In this document: piece after piece, positions 1 to 11,579 of the stretch
Position numbering within the stretch: position 1 is the first letter of the stretch
Layout of the letters: each line of letters begins with the position of its first letter
Source of the DNA: Annona cherimola
Lineage: Eukaryota; Streptophyta; Magnoliopsida; Magnoliales; Annonaceae
DNA: 64,000 nt
Assembly (NCBI GenBank): GCA_030490835.1
Contig: CM059973.1
Coordinates: forward strand, 62,438,008 to 62,502,007
Direction: 5' to 3'
Program-made: the position numbers and the translations under genes
Notes under the pieces: model-generated
Seen by the model: the letters and a program-made list of their open reading frames with translations, nothing else
What the model was told of the DNA's origin: nothing
Databases searched by the model: none

Positions 1-1990
1 AGATTATTTGGCCTGTTTGTCCTCATCTTGCCTTTAAATATAATCACTTAAAATTTGACCTTTGCTTATGCACTAAGATCATTCTATAATGCTCCACCAG
101 CTCACATCTCCTACGACCAGCAGTCGCTACCTAAGAATTGCCAAGATTAGTCACACTAAGGAAAAAATATTAAACTGATAATTTCATCTCTTGGACAACG
201 GTGAAAATTTACATCAACCTACCCAAAATCTATTAAAATGTTTTAACTATTTTTAGCTCTCTATATAAATAAATAAATAATTCTTCTCTAAATCACCATT
301 ATCGTTAACCATATGTCAATTCTATAAAAATTGAATTTTTACAAAAATAATTCTCATTACATTACTCATCTATGCATCAATTGAAATATTAAATTTAAAT
401 TTTCTATTAAATAGGATAATAACTCATGTATTACCCGATGGACCGGGATCTTTCCTCACTCCTATCTAAGAGCCAAACTTATGTTGGGCTCTTACCTCAA
501 TTTTGTCATGTAAAAACATTCATATAGCACAACACGAGTCTGGACCAACTCATTAAGTAGAATAAGAACTCAAACATTAAAATATATAAATATCATTCTC
601 ATAAAAATAATTCAAAACTCCAAAATTGCACCAATATATATGACCATCCATTCCAAGTCCTGCAAGCAATCATGCTCTAAATGATCATGCAATGCAAATT
701 CTCATCTTCATCATCCAAGTTACCCTAGGGAACCAGTGGACTTGTAACCACAATATCTTCATATATGGTTATACCGTAGTATATCATAGCTCTTCCTATT
801 GCCTTATTGCCTAGCTCACCAGGAGAATCGTCATGTATATGACATGCTTAACATGCAAAAATACAATCATTCATCATGCATGTGCTCATATGTTCATTTA
901 AAATATATCCATCAAACTTAAATAATTTAATTAATTTAAAATTTATCATAAAGCTATCATTAACTAAAAATAATTTCTCAAACTACTCAACTAAACTAAA
1001 TAATTAAGAAAGAAAGTTTCATAAAAAATTCAAACAAAACATTCAATCATCACAAAACATCCATTTTTGTAATAAATAAACATTACAAAAGTGTCATATA
1101 AAAGCAGAAAAATCCTATTTACCCTTTATGCAAAATTTCTAACCCTCCAAGTTGAGGCTCAACAAAAATCCAATGTCTTTTCACTTTAATCTACATAACA
1201 AATAGTAGTAATTTTTTAAATAATATTCTAAAATTCATTTCTTTAATTTCAGTTTTAAATACATGGATTTTCTCATTCCCAAGTCCCAAAGACCTATCTA
1301 AAGACATTCATCTTGCACATCATCTCAAATTTTCTAAAATAATTATTATCTTTCACAAGTAAATATTATCCTAAAATTATCCATTTAGGTTTTTGTGCCA
1401 TATTTGATCTTTGTGGAAATATCCCTTCTTCTCTACCCTATCAGGGTTTACAATTTCTAACCCTAATATCACAAATTTGTGTTAAACTTCTTCCACATCA
1501 TCATAATATATAAAATAAATGAAATAATTAAGAGGAACAAAGAATAAATTTCTTACCAAATTTCCATCCATTTTTCTCCACATTTTTCAAGCTTTAAATC
1601 TTTACAAATAAAATCCATCATAGAATTTCTTCTCTTCCCTCCCTCCCTCCCTCCCTCCCTCTCTCTCTCTCTCTCTCTCTCTTCTCTTCGTTCTCTTCTA
1701 TTTTTCTTCTTTACTTTTGCCATTTTTTGGGCTTCGAGAACTTCCTTCATGATTTGGGGGAGAGGATTAAATGGGATCTTTGGAAGAATTTTTTGAAAAA
1801 CCCTCTCCATCAATAATATTTATGAATAAATACTTTGGAGTTTTACAATAAATCCCCCTGCACAGGGTTTTTTTATAGAGTCTCCCTTGATGTGGGGGTA
1901 GGAAAAAATTCCCTCGATGATTTAAGGGTTAATATATGCTTGATTGTAATTCTCGGAATCATGTTGTTGTATAAATACCAATAAACAAAG
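1..1990 (-). repeat. LTR-like repeat, family E copy 1 (truncated by window start)
   Basis: This stretch has no credible gene. It aligns by eye with the block at about 11290-17000 once that copy's insertions are removed. Shared landmarks include the tgcaagcaatcatgct segment (661 and 15386), the stretch reading accgtagtat (773 and 16258), and the clause around the CCACGACC/CTACGACC motif (113 and 11403). Read on the minus strand it carries a CT/GA-rich leader and A-rich downstream sequence, like the reverse-oriented Gypsy-type LTRs seen elsewhere in the window. No PBS or coding domain is attached, so it is either a solo LTR or a fragment. The right edge (about 1850-1990) is not sharply defined. 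Confidence 0.5.
1634..1683. repeat. Compound (CCCT)n-(CT)n microsatellite
   Basis: About five to six CCCT units are followed by an uninterrupted CT run of about 24 bases. On the minus strand it reads as a GA/GGGA purine tract, which accounts for the Glu/Arg/Gly-rich open frame there; that frame is not a gene. Confidence 0.9.
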
Positions 1991-2647
1991 TGAAAATTAC
2001 TTTTAGGGTATCCATACAGTCCATATTGTAGAAGTACAAAAAACATGATTGAATGTGGCTAAATTAGTTTCCTCATATAAAGTAAATTTGATTGCATATA
2101 AATAATGGATTTGGCTGCAATTAATTATTTGGAGCAAATACTTGATTGTTTTCAAGACGTGACATTTGGTTAAACACTATTTTTACATTGTATGAAGCAA
2201 AAAAAAAACATTTGATGTAACTGTTTACCTTTGGCTAGAAATAGTAACAAAACTTGGTTATAAGTCACATTTTGCACCAAATGAATTCAAATATAATTTT
2301 GACTACAAAAAAGGTTGCTATGTAAAATAAAATTTTGTTGCAATGTAGAAGATTCCATTATTAGTGTCACATTTAAGCTCAATTTGATGATGAAATAAAA
2401 GTCCAATCAATGTATTATATTTAAACTTATTTATTTGGCTATGGAATCAAATTTTATCCAAATGAAACACTTATATGGATCTCATTTGATAGGAATAATA
2501 AATGTGTAAAATTAATGTAATAATTTTTTTGAATTACATATACCATCTAAAACATCTTTCATAGATAAATTATTATAATATCTTATTGCATTGATGAATA
2601 GATTTATGTGATTTTCATATTCTACATATAATTAAAAATATTTCAAA

Positions 2648-2735
2648 GTTAATTGGCCGAGCATAGCTCGATAAGGCCCTAGGTGTGCGTTGTCATGACC
2701 TTCATGTGGGTTTGAATCCCAAGTTGTGCATTGTA
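2648..2735 (+). mobile_element. tRNA-derived SINE-like head
   Basis: The sequence contains an RNA polymerase III-type A-box match (TAGCTCGATAAGG, about 2665) and a B-box match (GGTTTGAATCC, about 2708). The spacing is tRNA-like and is preceded by a G-rich start. This is the hallmark of tRNA-derived SINEs. I see no clear A tail or target duplication, and the sequence runs directly into dispersed repeat F. It could be a SINE fragment captured by that repeat or a decayed tRNA gene. Confidence 0.4.
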
Positions 2736-3254
2736 ACAACTCACAACTGAATCTCACATCAAAAAGGGGTGGGAGTTCCTGGGCGTTATAAGTAGGTTTA
2801 AGCTTAAACATGGTGTGACCCATTTTAAAACCGTACGACTAAGCTATTAAGCCAGAACAGACAATATCATATTATGAAACCCATAACCCATAGGTCCAAG
2901 ATAGTTTTTCTAGGTCTAAGCATTACAAATGGTATTAGAGAAAACCTCTATAGTAAATGTAGGACAGAGGCCTAAAGTTGAGTTGAGTTGTGGTTCAAGG
3001 ATGAAGGGTTAAGGTCTAGAGTTGAGAAGAGTGAGTAGAGGTCCAAAGTTAAGTTGAGTTATAGTTTGAGGACGAACTAGGTGAAAGTCGGAGGGCCTAT
3101 ATTAGCCCAGAATTGAATCTTACATCAAAACCGGAAAAGAGTTCATGGGAGTTTATAAGTGGGTCTAAGCTTAAATATGATGTGACATATTTTAAAACCA
3201 TGCGGCAGAGCTGCTAAGCCATAGTGGACAATATCATACTATGAGATCCATAAT
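2736..3254 (+). repeat. Dispersed repeat F, plus-strand copy
   Basis: A recurring block contains the phrases acaatatcatattatg, tttaaaacc-gtacgac and tacaaatggtattagag. Two partial units lie in tandem here. Related copies occur inverted at 7694-7880 and in tandem at about 30170-30640. The phrase resembling tggtatcagag suggests an origin near a retrotransposon primer-binding region, but I see no coding capacity. The Tat-type LTR begins directly after it at 3255. Confidence 0.55.
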
Positions 3255-4612
3255 TGTTCACTCATTTTCATACGCTCTTTTTGGTGCATTATTTAATGGA
3301 AATTTAGTTAATTGAGATGGTTTAATTCAATTATTCCTTGATTAAGCTTTGTTTTGTAGGAATACTCACTATTTGATGCAATTTGTGAAAAACAAGGAAT
3401 AATATACAATTTTACTGCAACTCGTGACCAAATTGGCAAATACTGATGTAAGCAAGATTAAAATGCAAATTCAAGACTCGCTTTTGAAGCAAAATAGTGT
3501 CCAATGTCAGCCCAAATGTGTAGGAGGAAGCTTCAAGCAGAAGGGAAGCAAAAAGGAAGCAAGTAGGTTGAACGATGGAACAAATTGCGCAGCCCAGAGA
3601 CCTACATAATTCAAACCATGTAGACCCCTCAATGCAAAAATCAGGTGCACGGCGGACTCTGTGCACAAGCTAGCTCCTGAAACCCTATATAAAAACCTCT
3701 TAGGAATGCCCCAGAGCATCCTAGAATGTGGCTAAAGCTTGGGAGTGAGGTACAAGAGCTAGAGAAGGGCGAGGAGCGCGAGGAGAGAGGCGAAGCAGTG
3801 AGTTGCTCAGAGCTGCCAAGATATCATCGAGGCTTCCTGGTCAATAAGCTTTCTTTCTTTCTTTCCTTTAGCTTTAATTGCCAGTTTAGAATGGATTCTA
3901 CATACAATTTTATTTTTGGATTTTATTTTGAATATGCTCATCTAAACCCTTATTCTAGGGTAAGGATATAGCACATATATAATGTAGCAGTAATTTTGGT
4001 TATGGATTATTTATGATAGACATTGATTATTAATTTAATGTCTTATGTTCTTAATACTTGCTTGGTGCAAGGGCCCGTACTTTAGCATGATTCTATATAT
4101 TAGGTGATGGAATCGAATGGTAGAAATCTAGTATACGATAGTCAAGATGTTAAACTTGAAAATCTAAGATCATGAAAATAGGCATGATAACCTTAAGGAA
4201 TCCTATGAACTTCCATAAAACTTAATGGATTTTAATTAACTTAATCCCATAAAAATAAGGGGTTAAGAAGTTTAAGGTATGCCTCGTAGATTTCAAAAGA
4301 AGGTGCAAAGATGAAATAGGGACAGTTCTCCTTCAATAATTAATGTCCAGATTAAATAACCATATCACAAATCCGTTGCAATGTGAAACCCTGAAACCCT
4401 AGATGCTCTTTCTCTTGATTCTAATTCTTTGCTCTCACTTTTAAACTCCATCTCTTTCTTATTTGCTATTTTCTCTTCTATTCCATTCAACTATCTTCTA
4501 GTTATTAATTAAAGTATTTTAAAAGCAACATTCTAAGTCCCGAATTCTCTGTGGGAATGATATTTATATATTGCAATCTCTAACTCGTGCACTTACGATG
4601 AGACAGTGAACA
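3255..4612 (+). mobile_element. Tat/Athila-type Gypsy 5' LTR (plus orientation)
   Basis: The LTR runs from TGTTCACTC to ...GTGAACA. Immediately downstream is a degenerate primer-binding site of the tRNA-Asp type, which is typical of Tat/Athila/Ogre Ty3-Gypsy elements. Two related LTRs lie in the opposite orientation at 6356-7693 and 9041-10533. The small open frames inside it (for example 3424-3609) are not conserved between copies and I treat them as chance. No matching 3' LTR in the same orientation is present, so the element is incomplete. Confidence 0.7.
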
Positions 4613-4616
4613 AGTA

Positions 4617-4638
4617 TTTTGATGTCATTGCCAGAGAA
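4617..4638 (+). other. Primer-binding site, tRNA-Asp type (degenerate)
   Basis: The site starts TTTTGATGTCATTGCC, four bases after the LTR end. It matches the TGGCGCCGTTGCCGG-type site of Tat/Athila elements with several changes, mostly G to A or C to T. It marks the plus-strand LTR as a 5' LTR. Confidence 0.6.
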
Positions 4639-4759
4639 TTCGATGTTACTTTGAATGTTGCTATTAGACACTATTCTTTTCTTCTCTTCTATCCATTCTA
4701 TCCCTCCTCCCCATCTATTCTTCTCATTTGCTTTTTATTCAGCTAGTAAGATTACCCAG

Positions 4760-5152
4760 TCTTGTATGGACCCACATACTCGAAGTTTTGTAAAATAACT
4801 AGCTGAAAAACTCTTTGTTGATGATCTTGAAATTGAACATTCTTTCATGAGAAAAATCTATGGGTACAAAAAGTGGCAATCCTTGCAAGAAACCATGGTG
4901 AACCACAATAATCGATCCCCACCATGACAACAGCAATAGGAAGGCCAAGTTGAAAACAACACTCCTCCAAGGAGGGTGACTCTAAGTGATCGAAATTGTC
5001 TGAACCTTCAAGGCTTTCGATCATGTATAGTGGAACCAGATATCGATGCAAGAAACTTTGAACTTAACCCGGGTTTATTCGGATAGTTCAGCAGGATCAA
5101 TTTGTAGCATTACCTTCTGAGAACCCTAACGTACATATCACTAAATTCTTAT
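4760..5152 (+). pseudogene. Tat/Athila gag fragment (broken)
   Basis: On the plus strand a short stretch reads FRSCIVEPDIDARNFELNPG at about 4999-5060. A frameshift follows, then QQDQFVALPSENPNVHIT at about 5087-5140. This pair of blocks is the conserved N-terminal part of Tat/Athila gag polyproteins, which package element RNA in cytoplasmic particles. Stops lie upstream and near 5082, a frameshift lies between the two blocks, and the frame ends near 5152, where sequence in the opposite orientation begins. Only a small part of gag remains and it cannot be functional. The minus-strand frame here (4845-5051) is a shadow. Confidence 0.6.
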
Positions 5153-6355
5153 AGTTGTATATCCAATATCTTCTTTTGCAGCATCATCTTGTTGTGGTTT
5201 CCTGCAAAATGGTAGATGTTATTACTATCTAAAAAAGAATCTAAATAAGATGAGAGAAATTTTCCTAAAGTTATAGTAATTAATATGAATCTCTTTAGGA
5301 TTTGTGCAATATTCAGTGGCTCTCTGTTGAAAAATAAATGATGGCATGTGTAGCTTTGATGGTATAGATGACTCCTCAATCCTTGTTTCTTTGAATGAGC
5401 TAGTTGCTTTAATTTTCTCGCTACTTTCATCTTAAGTTTCATCAAGATTTGATTGGTCTTGAATTTTCTCTATGTCCTCATCTTGCACCTCACCCTCCTC
5501 TTGATTATCATCATTCAAAATGTCTTCATGATATGCCTGGTTTGGAATCTGCACTTGTTCATCTAAATGCATCTGTTCATCTGAATGCATCTCATCCTCT
5601 ACTTGATCCATATCACTCAAGATGGTTTCACAATAATTCTCAGAAAAATTTATAGAGTCCATGCATGGTTGATTAAGAGGTTTCGTCAGATTTCTCATTT
5701 AGATGAATGACTTGTTGTGTAACTTATTTTCCTAAACTCAGATGCTGCTCCTGCAATTGATCAAGTTTTTGATGAAGCAGTTTTAAAATTTTAACTTTAG
5801 TAGATTCTTCAGGCCGTGGTGTAATTGCAAGTAGAATGGAGGAAAATTTTTTTTAACAAGTTTTCATATTAAAACTCATGGGTTTGATGTGGAAAGCAAG
5901 TTTGTTCATATTGAAATGAAAGATTGTCGGACTAAGGAAAGTTCGAATGCATAGGCCCATTATCATAGTAAGTATTTGAGCAAGGGTTTTCAACAAAGTG
6001 TGGGTTGTCATGGTTATGAGAATTTTTACTGTCTATATCCCCAGTCTTGTTCGTACGATGCATTTATCATGGAAGTTCCCTCTATATATGAATTATACTG
6101 GTCCGCTACTTCATAATTCCAATAAAATTCATTAAAAATCATTCTATCATCATGAAAATATCTATCGCTCATTCTATCATCATACCATTGATTATAATAT
6201 GCCATCAAACAACTTTTTAGAAAAATAAAAGAAAAAATCCTACACAAAAGATATACAAATAGAGAATAGAAAAATAGAAGAAGAAAGAAAAGAAAAGTAT
6301 TTAAATACAAAGTCCTAAATAACGCCAAATTCTCCGATAACAGCGCCAAAATACT
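5153..6355 (-). mobile_element. Inverted Tat-type internal region with PBS
   Basis: This segment belongs to a second element read on the minus strand. Next to the minus-strand LTR (6321-6355) is a tRNA-Asp-type primer-binding site. The following minus-strand leader resembles the plus-strand leader at 4613-4710. Open stretches on the minus strand include a Tyr/Asp-rich piece near 6026-6210 and an acidic, Asp/Glu/Gln-rich piece at 5432-5698. Their layout recalls the C-terminal part of a Tat-type gag, but stops interrupt it and I cannot assign it firmly. The junction with the plus-strand gag fragment is near 5153. Confidence 0.5.
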
Positions 6356-7693
6356 TGTTCGCAATCTTACTACAAGTGCACGGATCATAGATTATAGTAT
6401 ATAAATATCGATCCATAGGGAATTCGGAACTTAAGACATTGGATCTAAACACTTTCTAACCAAATAAGATAAGTAAAAGAAAGAATAAGAAAAAGAAAAG
6501 TTGATCTGTAGAACGTAGAATAGGGATTAAAAATCACAAGATTGAGAGCACTTAGGATCTAGGATTTCACATACGTCTTCTGCAATGGATACATGGAGTG
6601 TTTATTTAATCCAGATATTATGTATTAAAGGAGAACTATCCCTAAATTATCTTTGTAACTTCTCTTGAAATCTACAAGGCGTACCCTAATCTTCTTAACT
6701 ACCTATTTTCATGAGATTAAGTCAATTAGAATCGATTAAGTTCTGTAGGTCATGGAATTCCTCAAGGTCATCATGCTTATTCTTATGGTCTTATATTTCT
6801 AGGTTTAATATCTTGATTTTCATATATCAGACTTCCACTTCTTGATTCCATCACCTAATATATGGAAATCATTGTCAAAGTGTAGACCTTTGCGCCAAGC
6901 AAGCATTAAATGAGAAGATATTGAATTAACACATAATATCAGTCATAAATAAATCAAACCATAATATCTGCTACATTATACGTATGTTACATCATAAACC
7001 CTAGATTAAGGGTTTAGCATAGCATATTTATTATAAAAATTAAATACAAAATAATATTATATTCAAAGTCCATCACAAACAAGATAACTAAATCAAAATA
7101 GAAGAAGAAAAGAAAAAGTTATTGATTGGAAGCCCCGATGGTGTCTCGACCGCCTCAAGCAACTCGCTGCATCTCCTCTTGCCTCGTGCTCTACGCCTTC
7201 TCTCGCTCTCCGAACCTCAACTCAAGCTCCCAGGATGTTCTCAAATGCCTTAAGATGTCCCCCACAAGTGTTTATATAGATGTGAGGGGCGTGAATAGTA
7301 ACTTCGCATGAATAGTAATTTCCTCATGAAGAGTAACTGCGTAAACAGCTACAGTGAGTAAACAGTACGTGTGATAGCTACAGTGCGAAAACAGTAACTC
7401 ATGAACAGTAACATGAATAGTGTTGCGCATGAATAGTGTCTTGCTTTAAATGCAGTTTTCTTCAAATGTAAGTCTTGAATTTGCAATTTACTGCTGCTTT
7501 CATCCAGGCTTAATAATTTGACTATGTTGTATATCAAAATTGCGCGTATTCCTATTGTTTTACACAAATCAGTCAATTGTGAGTTTTTTTGCTATGTAAA
7601 GAAAAATCAGTCAAAATATTATTCAAATCATTTTAAACACTCAAATTCTTTTCAATTAATACTCAAAATTCACAATATAAAAGTGACTCAACA
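6356..7693 (-). mobile_element. Tat/Athila-type LTR (minus orientation)
   Basis: On the minus strand the LTR runs TGTTGAGTCAC...GCGAACA and is followed by the PBS at 6321-6355, so it is a 5' LTR. It aligns along its whole length with 9041-10533 and, less closely, with 3255-4612. The flank beyond 7693 is dispersed repeat F in inverted orientation. I see no target duplication pairing it with 3250-3254. Confidence 0.7.
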
Positions 7694-7880
7694 CTCTACT
7701 TATCTTTTGACCTCTATCCACTCATCTCAACTATGGACCTCTACCTTGTATCTACTGAAGAGGTCTACTCTAATACCATTTGCAATATGCAGACTTAAAA
7801 AAATGATCTTAGGCTCATGAGCTATGGGCCTCATAATGTGACATCGTTTCCTCTAGCTTATCAACTGGGTTACACGATTT
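7694..7880 (-). repeat. Dispersed repeat F, inverted copy
   Basis: Read on the minus strand it shares the phrases for the 'tcacattatgag' and 'tgcaaatggtattagag' segments with 2850-2960. It ends where the Tat-type LTR begins. This shows that the LTR was inserted in a different position within another member of the same repeat family. Confidence 0.5.
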
Positions 7881-8014
7881 TGAAACATGTCGTACCATAT
7901 TTCAAGTTTAGACCTATTTATGAACCCCTAAGAACTTTATCTCGTTTTGATGTGAGTTTTAATTCTAAGCTATTATATGAGTTTGGTTGGAATAGTGCTT
8001 ACCAACATCTACTG

Positions 8015-8345
8015 TGTAATGTATAAAGCTACTTAGAGCTGAAATCTAGAAAAGAGTTCATGCTCTATGTTATGTTATGACACAATAGTAGAACATAAGA
8101 CACAAGGGTATGTACTTGGAAGAGTAAAGTAGGAAACTTACCGAACCACTATAAATCTTGTGTCTCATATTGTTCTTGTATGTCTTCTCACTTCAATTAT
8201 TTTCTACATTTCAATTGCTCTCAAATTTCTTGTACATTCCAAATATAGAGAACTAATTTTAAGGAGTTAATAGTTGAATTAAAGAAATTTTACTAACCCA
8301 ATTTGACCCTCCCTTCTTAGGTTAAGCTAACCTGGTAGGAGAAAT
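8015..8345 (+). mobile_element. Diverged SIRE-like LTR, 3' portion
   Basis: The order of landmarks matches the 3' part of the SIRE-like LTRs at 57850-58180 and 35230-35524. These are the agagctgaaatctagaa block, the accactataaatcttgtg block (8152) and the terminal 'acccaatttgaccctccc' block. It is older than the other copies, judging by its many differences. No PBS follows. Confidence 0.5.
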
Positions 8346-8467
8346 AGTATACGTACTCTCAAAAGAAACTAATTTGTTAGAAAAATATAATTTTCCATTG
8401 AAAGTAATTATTGATAACATGATAAAAATGATATTAAATAAAATAAATGGTTTAGATTTTAGATTTT

Positions 8468-8791
8468 GATTTAGTTGGCCTAGGTTAATAAATTCATCTG
8501 TTAACCTAGACACATAGTGTATTTTGTGTTTATTATTCATGAAAATGTTGGCCCTAGTGTATTTAATTCACATATCAAAATTTACAAATTTCAATATACA
8601 TCTTTTGAGAGTGAAAATGACTTAAACACTCCATAAAATTTTCCTTATTGAAATTTTGAAAAATTTATATTCAGAAGTTATATAAATTAGTATGTGAATT
8701 AATTGTACTTGAATAAACATTTTCATACAATAAAAATACATAAATTAGCCTAGGCAAACAGATGAATTTGTTAAGTTGGGCTAATAAAATC
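8468..8791. mobile_element. Long inverted repeat, MITE candidate
   Basis: The arm 8468-8509 pairs inversely with 8750-8791. The pairing continues inward with gaps through about 8572 and 8690. The outer arms share the core cagatgaattt in inverted form. No ORF is present. The palindromic foldback form suggests a decayed MITE; I could not identify a target duplication. Confidence 0.45.
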
Positions 8792-9040
8792 ATTAGTTAT
8801 CCTTAGATTTGAAAAAAAAATCATTTGAAAATAAAAATAATGTTGCATGGAAACTTCTATGCAACCCACTTGCGTTGCATCATTGTCCAAATGTTAAATG
8901 TAACGCGGGCAGTAGAATTTGACATACCTTTATGAATGAACTTAACATGGGATTGCAATATTCAAATCTTCAATCTTATTGGCACCATTGAAGTATTTTT
9001 CATTTATTTACATTCTTTTGTTTTGAAATAAATAGTTGTC

Positions 9041-10533
9041 TGTTTGCAATCTCACTGCAAGTGCACGGGTCGTAGATTGTACTATATAAATATCGATCCA
9101 CAAGAAATTTGAGACTTAAGAAGTTGGATCTAAACACTTTCTAACCAAATAAGATAAGGAGAAGAAAGAATAAGAATAAGAAAAGTTGATCTGCAGAATG
9201 TAGAACAAGGATTAAAAGTCACAAGATTGAGAGCACTTAGGATCTAGGTGGCCTGTTGGAAGCTGTGTCTTTCAGATTCTTTCGTGGAGTTGTGTTTCCA
9301 GATTTCTTTGGGATGTTATGTGTGTCACCAGATTTGTAAGAATGTCTCAGATCTTCAAAAGTATGAAATGTGTTGAGATATATGTAATTACATACTAATA
9401 ATAATAAAAAAAGGATCTAGGATTTCACATACGTCTTCTGCAATGGATACATAAAGTGTTTATTTAATCCAGATATTATGTATTAAAGGAGAACTATCCC
9501 TAAATTATCCTTGTAACTTATCTTGAAACCTACAAGGCGTACCTTAATCTTCTTAACCACCTATTCTCATGAGATTAAGTCAATTAGAATCCATTAAGTT
9601 CTGTAGAAATTCATGAAATTCCTCAAGGTCATCATGCTTATTCTCATGGTCTTAGATTTCTAGGTCTAATATCTTGGTTTTCGTGTATTAGACTTCCACT
9701 TCTCGGTTCCATCACCTAATATATGAGAATCATTGCCAAAGTGTAGACCTTGACACTAAGCAAGAATTAAATCATAAGATATTAAATTAACACATAATAT
9801 CAATCATAAATAAACCAAATCACAATATTTGCTACATTATACATATGCTACATTCTAAACCCTAGATTAAGGGTTTAACTTAATATGTTTAAAATAAAAA
9901 TCAAACTCAGAATAATATTGTATTCAAAGTCCATCACAAACAAGACAACTAAATCAAAATAAAAGAAGAAAAGAAAAGCTTATTGATTGGAAGCCCCGAT
10001 GGTGTCTTGACCACCTCAAGCAACTTGCCGCCTCTACTCTTGCCTCGTGCTCTACGCCTTTTCTCGCTCTTCAGACCTCAACCCAAGCTCCCAGGACATT
10101 CTCAGATGCCTTAAGACATTCCTTGCAAGTGTTTATATAGAGGTGAATAGTGCGCATGAACAGTAACATGAATAATGCGCATGAGCAGTGCGCAAATAGT
10201 GTGCATATGAACAGTTGCGCATGAACAGTATGTGTATAAACAATTGCGCGTGAACAGTAACTATATATGAATAGTGTCTTTCTTGAAACGCAGTTTTGCT
10301 TCAGATTTGAGTCTTGAATTTGCAATTTACTCCCGCTTTCACCAATGCTTATCAATTTGTCCATGTCGTATACCAAAATTGCATATATTTCTCCTGTTTT
10401 ACACAAATCAGTCAATCGTGAGTATTTTATGCTTTGTAAAGCTAAATCAATCAAAATATAATTTAAAGTATCTTAAACACTCAAATTCTTCTGAATTAAT
10501 AATCAAAATTCATAATATAAATGTGACTCAACA
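9041..10533 (-). mobile_element. Tat/Athila-type LTR, third copy (interrupted)
   Basis: The sequence aligns end to end with 6356-7693, from TGTTTGCAATCTCACTGC to GTGACTCAACA, and has a 164-bp insertion at 9248-9411. No PBS sequence lies beside it, so it behaves as a solo LTR. The flanking five bases (TTGTC and CTGCT) do not match, so any target duplication is lost or the copy is rearranged. Confidence 0.65.
9248..9411 (+). mobile_element. Short non-LTR retroposed insertion with target duplication
   Basis: The sister LTR at 6556-6570 reads straight through this site. Here the site sequence AGGATCTAG is duplicated exactly on both sides (9239-9247 and 9412-9420). The insert starts GTGGCCTGTTGG and ends in TAATAATAATAAAAAA. 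A direct duplication plus an A-rich, TAA-repeating tail is the signature of LINE-machinery retroposition. It has no pol III boxes that I can see, so it may be a 5'-truncated LINE end or a retroposed mRNA 3' end rather than a SINE. Confidence 0.7.
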
Positions 10534-11289
10534 CTGCTAAAGGTATTTAGTATATCTTTAAAAAAATCCAGATTATTCAAAGGTAAATTGTTTAATTCTT
10601 ACATGGGCACATCACACGAAATGATTTGATTAAGTCTTTATTGATTTAAGAAGCAAAAAATAAAATTATATTTATATAAAAATGGAATTATTTTCCTAGT
10701 AAATAAGTTAGCGATGAGTTAATTTGAAACAACATAGTTTCATTTTATATAGGTTAATTCCCAATCTGACCATAAGTTTTACCCTTATTTCTAAATATGA
10801 TCAAGTATTCATAAAATGGAAAATATAATCACATACTTTTACCATATTATCAAATGTATGATCTTGTAAGGTACGTTTTTAACAAAATATATAACCTTAT
10901 CTAAAACCTAAATATATGTCCTTTTTCATGTAAAAATGATTTTACTGTATACTGATATAACTTTGTATTTTGATAATTACATATATCAATAATTTTTTTA
11001 TCTAAGTTTAGATTTTAACCAAAGATATTATTATAAATACAGGTAAGCAAAACTAAGGGCGTTCTATACTTCAAAAAAAGGCGTTATAATATTCCAAATA
11101 TGGTCCAAATATGGTCCAAATATGTGGTCATATTTGTTACTTTTATAAAAGCGCAATGAGATTTAGAAATTATCACATGTGGAATTAACTAATTATATAT
11201 ATATATTTATTTTCAAAAAATTATTTATTTATTTATTTATTTATTATTAACTACAATTAGGATTGGATTATCGTGTATCATATATGTGA
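10534..11289. other. A+T-rich intergenic stretch without a gene
   Basis: No coding frame is credible. Visible structure is limited to a short tandem array of an ggtccaaatat-type unit at about 11093-11135 and an (ATTT)n run at about 11218-11246. Confidence 0.7.
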
Positions 11290-11579
11290 GGGAAGGCCTT
11301 TACCACTGCTAATTTTTTGGGCTGAGAAGACCAATTTAGTACCCACGTAGTAGAATCGTTGCAATTAAACCAGTGTGTACTACCTTGCCGGCTATCACCT
11401 CCCACGACCGACAGTCACTATATAAAACCTGCTAGGACGTCAAGCTTTTTGGAATTCAAGGCAAATTAAGCACAATCCATGTTTTGATTTTTAACAACTC
11501 AATTTGAGAGATAATTAAGTACTAATAAAATTGCTAAGTGTTTCAAAGGTTTAAATTCAAGATTCAAAGGATAGCAGGT

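Noticed and set aside
1553..1813. Glu/Arg-rich minus-strand ORF
   Set aside because: It is produced by the (CCCT)n/(CT)n microsatellite.
3255..7693. A single element with inverted LTRs
   Set aside because: Both ends carry a PBS pointing inward, there is no matching target duplication, and the internal halves differ.
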